Source: Phycisphaerae bacterium
GTDB taxonomy: Bacteria; Planctomycetota; Phycisphaerae; Phycisphaerales; SM1A02
NCBI GenBank assembly: GCA_018701395.1
Contig: JABIWU010000035.1
Location: 1-38,875, forward strand
Direction: 5' to 3'
Length of the DNA stretch: 38,875 bases
The notes under the pieces were generated by a model, which saw nothing but the letters and a program-made list of their open reading frames with translations, made no database searches and was not told the DNA's origin. Each line of letters begins with the position of its first letter. The first letter of the stretch is position 1. The position numbers and the translations under genes are program-made. Below are positions 24,659 to 32,882 of this stretch, piece after piece.

Positions 24659-25631
24659 ATTTTTCGTTTGTTTGTTTTTAATCGGTTGTTCAATGAACTC
24701 GAATGAAAAACCGGTATTGACAGTCTACGTTTCTGCAGACGAACAGATTGCACGAGAAGTTTTCGCTGTCTTTACTGAAAAAACTGGAATAGAAATTGAA
24801 TGGGTAGGTGATACAGAGTCTTCAAAAACAACAGCTCTTGTTCAGCGGTTAATTAGGGAAAAAGAAAACCCAGTCGCCGATGTATTTTGGTCATCTGAAA
24901 TTTTAGGTACAATACAACTTGCAAAAGCGGGTGTATTTGCTTCATCAAACACAAATACTTGTCTTTCTTGGCCAAAAGAGCATAGAGATTCTGAATATCA
25001 ATGGTTTGCTTTTTCGCCAAGAGCAAGGGTAATAGCGTATGACCCACAAAAAGTTCAAGAAGATTCCTTGCCAAAAACGTGGTGGGAATTTGGGACAGCA
25101 TCAATGGCCGACCCGAGGTTCGGTACTACTGGTACGCATGTCGCCGTGATGGCTACTGTTTTTCCAGAGGAGTTTGCGAATTTCTTGCAGGAGATGGAAG
25201 GAACGGTATTGCTTGGTGGTAATGCTGCAACAGTGCAATCGGTTATTGATGGTACGGCTTTATTCGCTATGACAGACAGTGATGATGTTCACGCTGCAAT
25301 CGAAAGGGGAGAATCAATAGCGATGCATTACCCAAAGCACAGAACTGGCGCTGGTGGCGGCACATTATTGATTCCAAACACCGTTGGAGCGATAAGAAAT
25401 TGCTCAAATCAAAAACTTGCAGAAACGTTTATAGACTTTATGCTCAGCGATGAAGTTGCAACAATACTTGCTTCATCTGCATCTAAAAATATTCCGTTGC
25501 AACATTCAGTTTTGGGTTCATTTCCTGAATTGATTGTTGAAAATCCACTTGAAGTTTCATTTCAAGCGGCTGCTTTTTATAGAGAAAAAGCTATCAACCG
25601 TGTAATGGAAGCGCACAGAGATGGCGATTAA
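24636..25631 (+). CDS. ABC-transporter substrate-binding lipoprotein, iron (FbpA)-like but atypical
   Basis: This 331-residue lipoprotein has a signal ending FLIGC with lipid-accepting C18. The mature part follows the periplasmic binding-protein fold of ferric/spermidine-type SBPs: VLTVYVSADEQIAREVFAVF, FTEKTGIEIEWV, VADVFWSSE, and GGGTLLIPNTVGAI ... FIDFMLSDEV. In FbpA the iron is held by a Tyr pair in the C-terminal half. Here the corresponding stretch reads ALFAMTDSDDVHAA with no Tyr pair, so the ligand may not be ferric iron. The gene overlaps the permease gene by 11 bases, so they form a transporter pair. No ATPase gene lies in the operon. Confidence 0.85.
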   Translation: MTPITTIKFFVCLFLIGCSMNSNEKPVLTVYVSADEQIAREVFAVFTEKTGIEIEWVGDTESSKTTALVQRLIREKENPVADVFWSSEILGTIQLAKAGVFASSNTNTCLSWPKEHRDSEYQWFAFSPRARVIAYDPQKVQEDSLPKTWWEFGTASMADPRFGTTGTHVAVMATVFPEEFANFLQEMEGTVLLGGNAATVQSVIDGTALFAMTDSDDVHAAIERGESIAMHYPKHRTGAGGGTLLIPNTVGAIRNCSNQKLAETFIDFMLSDEVATILASSASKNIPLQHSVLGSFPELIVENPLEVSFQAAAFYREKAINRVMEAHRDGD

Positions 25632-28026
25632 GAAAAATAATTTCTTGACTTTTATTGGTTTAGGAATTGTCTTTGTAGTTGTTGTGTACCCTGCGATTCT
25701 ATCGCTGTTTTTAGTTTCAGTCAAAAGCGAAATTTCGTCTGTTTCATCGCCATCTTCGATGGAAATAGTACTACGCACAATGATTTGGTCCTTTTTTGTA
25801 GGCATTGTTGCAACAGCGATTGGCTGGCCAGTTGGTATACGGCTTGTTTCGTTAAAGCGGAATTCGCAACGTGCTTTGCTAGCAATGTTTGTCATGACGC
25901 TGATTATTCCAGCGTATGCAATATTTTATGTGTGGTGGCAAGCATGGCCTTCAGGAACTTGGTTGCATGCAATTATTGTTGAGCATGGCTACCTAGGTGT
26001 TGCGTCAAAAATTTGTCTTGCAATTGCGCTCATTGCATGGTCTTGGCCAATACCTGCGCTTGTATCATCAATGATTGCCCGTTCAGATAATACGTTGTCG
26101 ATTCTGCACCAATTGGACAACACATCTTTCTTTCGAAAAATCGTGTTGCGAATTCAGAAAGATATAAAAATTATCAGTTTGTCAATTTTAATTGTTGCAG
26201 CTATAACCGCATCGAATACAACTTGTTTTGACCTAGCCCAAGTTGTAACTATTGGAAATGAGTTGCGCAGTGTTATTGCTTCAGGCAATTCGCTTTTTTC
26301 TGTACCTCTTTTAAGTTTTTCTGGATTGACCATTGCGGTTATTTCAGCGGTATTACTTATTCGATTTTCATCTAAAAGCCAAGTCTCCATTCAAGCAAAG
26401 CACAAAACTGCAACCCCTATTTTTATACTTTGGTTTGCATTGTCTGGCTTGCCACTTTTTGTAACTTTTATAATTACAAAAAGTAATATTATGGAATTCA
26501 TCAAACTGTACCAAGGTGACATTGCCAAAAGTTTGCTTATAGCTTTTGGCGTTGCTTGCGTGAGTGTGTTTATCCTCATAGCTTCTGCAACAATGCATCT
26601 TTCATCGTCTTCAGCGACAAAAACGATCGCAAAAGGTATAGACTTTAGTTGGATAGTCGTAGCTTTTTTGCCAGCAAGTATTATTGTTTCTTTCTATTCA
26701 ATTTCTTGGCACTCAACTGGAATTGATTGGATGTATCGAACACCAGTCATTCTCATTTTCGCTCATTTAACAAAAGTTGGCTTCGTTGCTTCATTAGGTG
26801 GAAAGTGGGTTGCTTCATGTAGCTCAATTAAAACGTTATTTGCATTAGATAATACGCAAAGTATAAAGCAAACCTTAACAGCACTCTTTCCTAGATTAGT
26901 TATTTCATGCGTTGTACTTGTTGGAGTTTCATTTGCAGTTTCTCTTAGTGAGGTTGCACTTACCAATCAACTTTCTCCGCCGTCTACAAATCAGCCAATT
27001 GCTGTTGCTCTTTTGAACGCGATGCATTACCAACGACCTCAGACAGTCATTTCGGCGCTTTTAATAGTAATTCTTGTTGCAGGGTGTAGTGGCTTGGTCA
27101 TAGCATTCGCAAATCGTAAACTTGTAACACTGCTATGTATAGTGTGCATTGGGTCATGTAACTCCTATGAACAAAATCCAATTGCTGATGCTATTCAGAT
27201 CGGGGGAGCCGGTCGCTCTGACGGCAGGTTTACAACACCAAGAGCAATTGCAACAAACAATGATGTTGTAGTTGTTATCGATAAATCTGGTCGGTTACAG
27301 AAGTTCAACCATGATGGCGTGTTTCTTTCATCTTGGGAATTGAAATTGTCAGGTACCGGTTATCCAACAGGAGTTTCTATTGATAGCGACGGTTCTATCT
27401 GGATTGCTGACACGCATCAACAACGAATTCTCGTATTGAATCAAGATGGCAAAGAGCTCTTCCATTTCGGTTCGTACGGAACTGAAGATGGTCAATTTTT
27501 ATACCCTACTGACATAGCATTTGGCAAACAAGGTGAAGTGTTCGTTTCTGAATATGGAGGCAATGAACGTATAAATGTTTTTAATCTTAGTGGAGAATTT
27601 CAATATGCGTTCGGTCATTTTGGAAGCGACGAAGAAGGATTCATCAGACCACAGTCAATTGCAATTTCACCAACGACAGGAAACTTATTTATTACTGATG
27701 CCGGCAATCACCGAATTGTTGAACGAACTCCAAAAGGAGAAGTTGTTCAGATTATTGCTTCTGCCGGTCGTGAAATTGGCGAACTTCTTTACCCTTACGG
27801 TATTGTTTTCGATTCGGATAATTCCATAATCGTCTGTGAATTTGGCAACAATCGACTACAGCGGTTTTCTACGGATGGTGAAGTAATCGAAGTATTTGGG
27901 GGCGCCGGAGATACCAATGGTTTGTTTAAAACGCCGTGGGCGATTGAGATTGTTCCAAATGGTTTCATTGTTGCTGACACAGGAAACAACCGTCTGCAGC
28001 GGTTGCCCGATATGATGGCATTCTAA
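25621..28026 (+). CDS. ABC permease (FbpB/ThiP-like) fused to a six-bladed NHL propeller
   Basis: The 801-residue frame has two parts. Residues 1-500 form a double-length inner-membrane permease with about 12 hydrophobic segments. The second half shows the iron/thiamine permease pattern SLSEVALTNQLSPPSTNQPI ... NAMHY (442-470). The cytoplasmic EAA loops that dock the ATPase, expected near 159-180 and 401-424, are degenerate: both read xLDNT where EAAxxLGA is usual. Residues 501-512 are hydrophobic and end in IGSC513, like a lipobox. Residues about 525-801 hold six NHL blades (PTGVSIDSDGSIWIADTHQQ, FITDAGNHRIV, VCEFGNNRLQRF, VADTGNNRLQRL). A GGAAG precedes the ATG by 9 bases. An alternative is two genes, with an internal TTG at 27094 starting an NHL lipoprotein. 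The ligand is unknown. Confidence 0.85.
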   Translation: MAIKKNNFLTFIGLGIVFVVVVYPAILSLFLVSVKSEISSVSSPSSMEIVLRTMIWSFFVGIVATAIGWPVGIRLVSLKRNSQRALLAMFVMTLIIPAYAIFYVWWQAWPSGTWLHAIIVEHGYLGVASKICLAIALIAWSWPIPALVSSMIARSDNTLSILHQLDNTSFFRKIVLRIQKDIKIISLSILIVAAITASNTTCFDLAQVVTIGNELRSVIASGNSLFSVPLLSFSGLTIAVISAVLLIRFSSKSQVSIQAKHKTATPIFILWFALSGLPLFVTFIITKSNIMEFIKLYQGDIAKSLLIAFGVACVSVFILIASATMHLSSSSATKTIAKGIDFSWIVVAFLPASIIVSFYSISWHSTGIDWMYRTPVILIFAHLTKVGFVASLGGKWVASCSSIKTLFALDNTQSIKQTLTALFPRLVISCVVLVGVSFAVSLSEVALTNQLSPPSTNQPIAVALLNAMHYQRPQTVISALLIVILVAGCSGLVIAFANRKLVTLLCIVCIGSCNSYEQNPIADAIQIGGAGRSDGRFTTPRAIATNNDVVVVIDKSGRLQKFNHDGVFLSSWELKLSGTGYPTGVSIDSDGSIWIADTHQQRILVLNQDGKELFHFGSYGTEDGQFLYPTDIAFGKQGEVFVSEYGGNERINVFNLSGEFQYAFGHFGSDEEGFIRPQSIAISPTTGNLFITDAGNHRIVERTPKGEVVQIIASAGREIGELLYPYGIVFDSDNSIIVCEFGNNRLQRFSTDGEVIEVFGGAGDTNGLFKTPWAIEIVPNGFIVADTGNNRLQRLPDMMAF
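27094..28026 (+). other. Alternative internal start: stand-alone NHL-repeat lipoprotein
   Basis: An in-frame TTG at 27094 (residue 492 of the fused frame) would start a 310-residue protein beginning MVIAFANRKLVTLLCIVC and reaching IGSC: a basic n-region, a short hydrophobic core and a lipobox-like Cys. AGGG lies about 9 bases upstream. If used, the NHL propeller would be made as a separate lipoprotein, either instead of or in addition to the fusion. Only experiment or comparison with relatives can decide. Confidence 0.35.
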
Positions 28027-30908
28027 TGATGCTTCCGATTCAATTCGATCGACCTGGTTGGCTTTTATTGCTCTTGCTTATAGTTCCAGTTCTGTATTTG
28101 GCTTGGGGTGGATTAACAAGAACTGGCTCTCGAAGCAGAGCAATTGCTTCAACTAGTACGAGGTGTATTGTCGTTGCTCTACTGGCAGTAGCAATCGCCA
28201 AACCAGTTTGGAAAAAGGCAGGCGAAGGTGTTACGGTTATTGCAGTGTTGGATAGAAGTCAATCTATTCCTCGCAACTTGCAAGACCAAGCAGTTTCAAC
28301 GTTGCAGAATTGGACTTCACCCGAACACCGTGGAGAAAACAACCGACTCGCTGTGATAAGTGTTGCTAAAGATGCTGTCATCGGTTCGATGCCAAGCGAA
28401 TTAACAATGTTTGAACCAGCTGCGAATGACCCGGTTGGGAGCGAAACAAATTTAGCAAAGGGTGTGCAACTTGCACTCGCACTGTTACCAAAAGATACTG
28501 CCTCTCGAATCGTAGTGATTTCTGATGGCAATGAAACGGATGGTCTGGTTCAATCGACTGCAAACTTAGCAAAAGCCAATGGCGTTCCAATTGATGTACT
28601 GCCATTGCACTATGAACATGTAAATGAAGTGATGATTGAGAGAGTAATTGTTCCGTCCCAAACTAGGATTGGTCAATCTATTCCAATTCGAATCATCCTT
28701 CGAAGCGTTGGTTCTTCTAGTGGAACTTTGCATCTATTGCAAAATGAAATTAAAATTGATATTTCACAAGAGGAGCAGGGAACTGGATTGCCTTTACGGT
28801 TGAAAAGTGGAGCGAATGCAATAGTGTTCGACATTCCAATCGTGCAGAGTGGTCCTCAGATTTTTGAAGCGATGTGGGTGCCTGATCATGGGTCCGACAC
28901 AATCACCGCAAACAACACAGGTCTGGGGGTTTCGTTTGTATCTCAGGGTGGTCTCATTTTACTTGTAACTCAAAATAAGGTTGCAACCGCACCGTTGCAA
29001 GAAACACTAGAGTCTTCAGGTCTCAAAATTGAAGTGCGAACACCACAAGAAATACCTCGAAGTAGTATTGGATTTTCTGCTTTTGATGCTGTGATACTCG
29101 CAGATATTCCACGTTGGTCAATCGACGATTTGCAAGAACAAAACTTGTACACCTTCGTTCATGATGTAGGTGGAGGGCTAATTATTACCGGAGGCCCAAA
29201 TTCATTTGGCGCTGGCGGTTGGATCGGTTCTAAGTTAGAACAAGCAATGCCACTTAAATGTGAACCGCCCCAAACTCGCCAACTTCCTCAGGGTGCACTT
29301 GCATTAATTATGCACTCATGTGAAATGCCAGAAGGTAATTATTGGGGCCAACGAATGGCGAGCGCTGCAATAGAATCGCTAAGTGAATTAGATTACATTG
29401 GAATCATCGAATACGATTGGAATGGTGGAAATGGGACGTTAAATAATTCTGGTTGGACATTGCCGATGCAACTTGCTGGCGACAAAGTTGCGGCGATGGA
29501 TGCAATTAATAGTTTAGTGTTTGGTGATATGCAAGATTTTGAATCGCCAATGCAATTAGCATTAGATAGTTTTAAGGATCTTAGTGCAGCTCAGCGCCAT
29601 GTCATCATTATTACCGATGGCGATCCTGCTGGCCCATCGCAGGGATTACTTGAAGCATATAGGTCTGCAGAAGTTACTATTTCAACAGTGATGGTGGGTG
29701 GACATGGTTCAGCAATGGACCAACAAAAAATGCAGGGTATTGCAACGGTAACTGGCGGTAGATTTTACATGGTCAACGACCCGAATTTACTACCGAGTAT
29801 TTTTATTAAAGAAGCGCAATTAAATTCTCGTTCTTTAATGCAGGAAGGAAATACTTGGGACGTTGAAATTCAACAGAGTATATCTGGTCCAGTAAGTGAA
29901 ATTCAATTTGTTCCGCAACTTAATGGATATATAGTTACTGGAGGCAAGGGTGGCCTTGCGCAGACACCTTGGGTTGTTCCCGTTATAGACGGAGACGACC
30001 CGCTTCTTGCATGGTGGCACTTTGGGCTGGGTAAATCTGTTGCTTTTACAAGTGACCTTGGTGATAGATGGGCAACGCAGTGGCCGAACTGGTCAGCTTT
30101 TCAAGAGTTTTGGGAAGCGACAACTCGTTGGGCAATGCGAGGTGCATCACCTCCGAACATGATGGTGATGTCTAAGATTGAAGGCGGGAGAGGAATTGTT
30201 GATATCGAAGCTGTTGATGACGAAGCTTCATTTTTAAACTTCATGCAATCTAAAGCTGTCGTCATTAATCCAGAAGGAGAGGCGCAACCGTTAACTTTGC
30301 AACAAACTGGACCCGGCAGATACCATGCAGAATTCGATGCTGAAGAAGCTGGAGCATGGCTCGTGAATATTGCCTTCCAAGATGCAAAGGGTGAGATGAC
30401 AGGGCGTATTCCAACTGCGATTGCAGTTCCTTACGCGCAAGAATACGCGTCTACATCTGCAAACGGAGCATTACTACACAACCTCGCAAACAGTACGGGT
30501 GGCAGAATACTCTCACTTTCAGATGTGGAATTTATTGATTTGTTTGATGGTGATAATCTTGAAGTTCCTCAAAGTCCACAGCCAATTTGGGATTTACTCG
30601 CAATACTTGCGGCATCTATTCTGATTCTTGATGTTGCAATTCGTCGGCTTTGGATTGACAAAAAAAGTATGCAGTCAATGCTTGCTCCAGTTGGAAAAGT
30701 ATCTTCAGTTTCAGTCGATGCTTTACGAAAAGTTCATAAGTCAGTAGATCGTAATGTAACTACAGCGGAAGAGACTAATTCTGAAGTAGATTCTCTCAAA
30801 GAGGAAGAGCCAAGTCCTACAAAGAAGAAAATTGAGAACCGAGATGACAATTTAAGTCAGTTGTTGAAAAACAAACGGAAGCGAAGCGGTGAAGGGGACG
30901 ATGTATGA
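28026..30908 (+). CDS. Membrane-anchored VWA/GATase1-like protein of a MoxR operon
   Basis: This 960-residue protein starts with two BatA-style membrane segments (about 11-28 and 43-61). A VWA domain with MIDAS-type DRSQS (about 76-80) and VISDGNET follows. A Rossmann-like GATase1-type segment (about 310-420, GGGLIITGGPNSFGAGGW) leads to a second VWA-like domain (about 425-610, HVIIITDGDPAGPSQG). Its metal site has become MHSCEMPEG instead of DxSxS, so it probably does not bind metal in the usual way. A beta-rich region follows, then a C-terminal TM (PIWDLLAILAASILILDVA) and a charged tail of about 80 residues. The bulk should face the periplasm. Stop/start overlaps (TAATG before, ATGA after) couple it to both neighbours. 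It is likely a substrate or partner of the adjacent MoxR ATPase. Confidence 0.85.
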   Translation: MMLPIQFDRPGWLLLLLLIVPVLYLAWGGLTRTGSRSRAIASTSTRCIVVALLAVAIAKPVWKKAGEGVTVIAVLDRSQSIPRNLQDQAVSTLQNWTSPEHRGENNRLAVISVAKDAVIGSMPSELTMFEPAANDPVGSETNLAKGVQLALALLPKDTASRIVVISDGNETDGLVQSTANLAKANGVPIDVLPLHYEHVNEVMIERVIVPSQTRIGQSIPIRIILRSVGSSSGTLHLLQNEIKIDISQEEQGTGLPLRLKSGANAIVFDIPIVQSGPQIFEAMWVPDHGSDTITANNTGLGVSFVSQGGLILLVTQNKVATAPLQETLESSGLKIEVRTPQEIPRSSIGFSAFDAVILADIPRWSIDDLQEQNLYTFVHDVGGGLIITGGPNSFGAGGWIGSKLEQAMPLKCEPPQTRQLPQGALALIMHSCEMPEGNYWGQRMASAAIESLSELDYIGIIEYDWNGGNGTLNNSGWTLPMQLAGDKVAAMDAINSLVFGDMQDFESPMQLALDSFKDLSAAQRHVIIITDGDPAGPSQGLLEAYRSAEVTISTVMVGGHGSAMDQQKMQGIATVTGGRFYMVNDPNLLPSIFIKEAQLNSRSLMQEGNTWDVEIQQSISGPVSEIQFVPQLNGYIVTGGKGGLAQTPWVVPVIDGDDPLLAWWHFGLGKSVAFTSDLGDRWATQWPNWSAFQEFWEATTRWAMRGASPPNMMVMSKIEGGRGIVDIEAVDDEASFLNFMQSKAVVINPEGEAQPLTLQQTGPGRYHAEFDAEEAGAWLVNIAFQDAKGEMTGRIPTAIAVPYAQEYASTSANGALLHNLANSTGGRILSLSDVEFIDLFDGDNLEVPQSPQPIWDLLAILAASILILDVAIRRLWIDKKSMQSMLAPVGKVSSVSVDALRKVHKSVDRNVTTAEETNSEVDSLKEEEPSPTKKKIENRDDNLSQLLKNKRKRSGEGDDV

Positions 30909-31960
30909 CATTTACTGCTGAAAATCTTCCTTGTGAAATTCAAACAACAGATGATGTGCGTACAGCTTGCTCAGTAATTAAAACCGGTTTTATGCACATG
31001 CGAAACGAAGTGGGTAAAGTGATTGTGGGACAAGAGCGGGTGGTCGATTTAGTTTTGGTTGCGATTCTCGCAGACGGACACGCTCTTCTTGAAGGTCCGC
31101 CGGGATTGGGTAAAACACTTTTAGTGCGAACACTTGGTGATGTATTAAAACTTTCAATTGGGCGGATACAATGTACTGCGGATTTAATGCCGGCGGATAT
31201 TGTTGGGACTACTGTTGTTGACGAAGACCCTGCGACAAAAGCGAGGCGTTTTACATTTCGCGAAGGTCCAGTGTTTAGCCAGTTATTGCTTGCTGATGAA
31301 ATAAATCGAGCAACTCCCAAATGCCAATCAGCACTTCTTGAATCTATGCAAGAACACTCGGTTTCAGTAGATGGGAATACGCGGGATTTGCCAGAACCAT
31401 TTTTTGTACTTGCTACGCAAAACCCAATTGAACAAGAAGGCACCTTCCCACTTCCGGAAGCGCAACTTGATCGTTTTATGTTCAAAATAGATGTGGACTA
31501 TGCATCACGAGAGGAACTATTCAAAATTGTTTCACGAACTACAGGTGAGAAAACTCCAAATGCTGAAGTTGTAGTAGATGGTGATTTTATTCTCGCTTCA
31601 ACGCAAATAATTCGCCATGTTGTGATTGCGCCACACATTCAAGATTACATCACGCGACTGGTTTTATCAACGCATGCAGATTCTTCGCACGCACCAAATT
31701 GGGTTCAAGAAAATATTAGTATTGGAGTTAGCCCTCGGGGCGCTCAGGCAATTGTTTCAGCAGCAAAAGTGGCAGCAGTTGTTGATGGCAGGTTTGCAGT
31801 TTCTAGGAAAGACATCAATGCCGTTGCAATTCCTGCGTTGCAACACAGGATTGTTCGAACTTTTGAAGCCGAAACGGGCGCTCGTTCATCAAGTTCATTA
31901 ATTGCTCGTCTAGTAGATGAAATCCCGTGTTTTGAAACCTGGGAGAGTTTTGATGTCTGA
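30905..31960 (+). CDS. MoxR-family AAA+ ATPase
   Basis: The 351-residue MoxR protein is an ATP-driven chaperone thought to activate or assemble VWA-domain partners. Walker A EGPPGLGKTL (63-72), Walker B LLLADEINRA (127-136), sensor 1 ATQNPIEQEG (170-179) and the LDRFMFKI segment with a conserved Arg (R190) are all present. The C-terminal lid region contains GVSPRGAQAIVSAAK, typical of MoxR. Size is normal. Its ATG overlaps the stop of the VWA gene by 4 bases, with AAGGGG upstream as ribosome site, and its end overlaps the DUF58 gene. The MoxR-DUF58-VWA order is the classical arrangement. Confidence 0.95.
   Translation: MTFTAENLPCEIQTTDDVRTACSVIKTGFMHMRNEVGKVIVGQERVVDLVLVAILADGHALLEGPPGLGKTLLVRTLGDVLKLSIGRIQCTADLMPADIVGTTVVDEDPATKARRFTFREGPVFSQLLLADEINRATPKCQSALLESMQEHSVSVDGNTRDLPEPFFVLATQNPIEQEGTFPLPEAQLDRFMFKIDVDYASREELFKIVSRTTGEKTPNAEVVVDGDFILASTQIIRHVVIAPHIQDYITRLVLSTHADSSHAPNWVQENISIGVSPRGAQAIVSAAKVAAVVDGRFAVSRKDINAVAIPALQHRIVRTFEAETGARSSSSLIARLVDEIPCFETWESFDV
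31942..31947 (+). promoter_or_regulatory. Shine-Dalgarno motif fixing the DUF58 start
   Basis: GGAGAG lies 5 bases before the ATG at 31953, inside the end of the MoxR gene. It favours this start over the in-frame ATG at 31917, which would overlap MoxR by 44 bases. Confidence 0.7.
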
Positions 31961-32882
31961 GTTCGGAAAAACAGTTCATTCTCGACCGGACAAAGTGGAT
32001 GCTTTATTGGGCTCTACGTTGATGGCGTCATTAGACAAACTCGATATTGTCGCTAGAAAGATTTTTAGCGGAAAAACCCAAGGCGAACGAAGAAGTCGCC
32101 GCCGGGGAATGAGTGTGGAGTTTGCTGACTATCGACAATACACTTCCGGTGATGATTTACGATTTATTGATTGGAATGTGTATGCTCGGCTTGATAAATT
32201 GTTTATGAAAATCTTTTTAGAAGAAGAAGAGTTGACGCTGGGAATTGCAATCGATGCAAGTGCTTCAATGGAATTTGGCAACCCAAATAAATTCGATTTT
32301 GCTCGCCGACTTGCAATGGCGCTTGGCTACATTGCCCTGAGCAGTCACAATAAAGTTTCTCTTTTTTCTTTTAATGATCAGGGCGTAAAGAGATTGTCGG
32401 CTCTTCGTGGGAGAAAACGAACTCGTGATGTTGGGCAATGGTTGTTAGATTTAATACCACAGGGCGGAACAGCGTTTGTTGATGCATGCAAAACAATTTC
32501 AACTGCAAGGCAAGGCAGAGGTGTATTGGTTGTAGTAAGCGATTGTTTTGACATTGAAGGTACGAAGCAAGGATTGTCGTATCTAGTTGGCGGCGGTTGG
32601 GATGTTTTCGTTATGCAAGTGTTGTCTCCTGAAGAAATTAATCCACTACGATCTGGTCTTGAGGGTGATTTGCGTTTAGAAGATGCAGAAACAGCGGACA
32701 CTTGTGAAATTACGGTTACTGCTCCGCTTGTCGACAAGTATATGCAACGACTCCAATCGTACTGCGAACAAATTCGTGACCAATGTAAGAGAGTCGGCGC
32801 AGGAAATGTAAAAGTTTCAACTGATATTGATATGGAGCAATTACTTGTTGAGTATTTGCGCAGCAGGGGGCTGTTGAGATGA
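31953..32882 (+). CDS. DUF58-domain protein of the MoxR operon
   Basis: This 309-residue protein belongs to the DUF58 family that is almost always encoded next to MoxR. The signature GMSVEFADYRQYTSGDDLRF-IDWNVYARLDKLFMKIF is complete. It is followed by a VWA-like core with DASAS (MIDAS pattern) after TLGIAI, and later VVVSDCFD. No membrane segment is present, in contrast to DUF58 proteins with N-terminal TMs, so it should be cytoplasmic. The start at 31953 follows GGAGAG. It overlaps the MoxR stop by 8 bases and its own stop overlaps the next start in ATGA. Confidence 0.92.
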   Translation: MSEFGKTVHSRPDKVDALLGSTLMASLDKLDIVARKIFSGKTQGERRSRRRGMSVEFADYRQYTSGDDLRFIDWNVYARLDKLFMKIFLEEEELTLGIAIDASASMEFGNPNKFDFARRLAMALGYIALSSHNKVSLFSFNDQGVKRLSALRGRKRTRDVGQWLLDLIPQGGTAFVDACKTISTARQGRGVLVVVSDCFDIEGTKQGLSYLVGGGWDVFVMQVLSPEEINPLRSGLEGDLRLEDAETADTCEITVTAPLVDKYMQRLQSYCEQIRDQCKRVGAGNVKVSTDIDMEQLLVEYLRSRGLLR

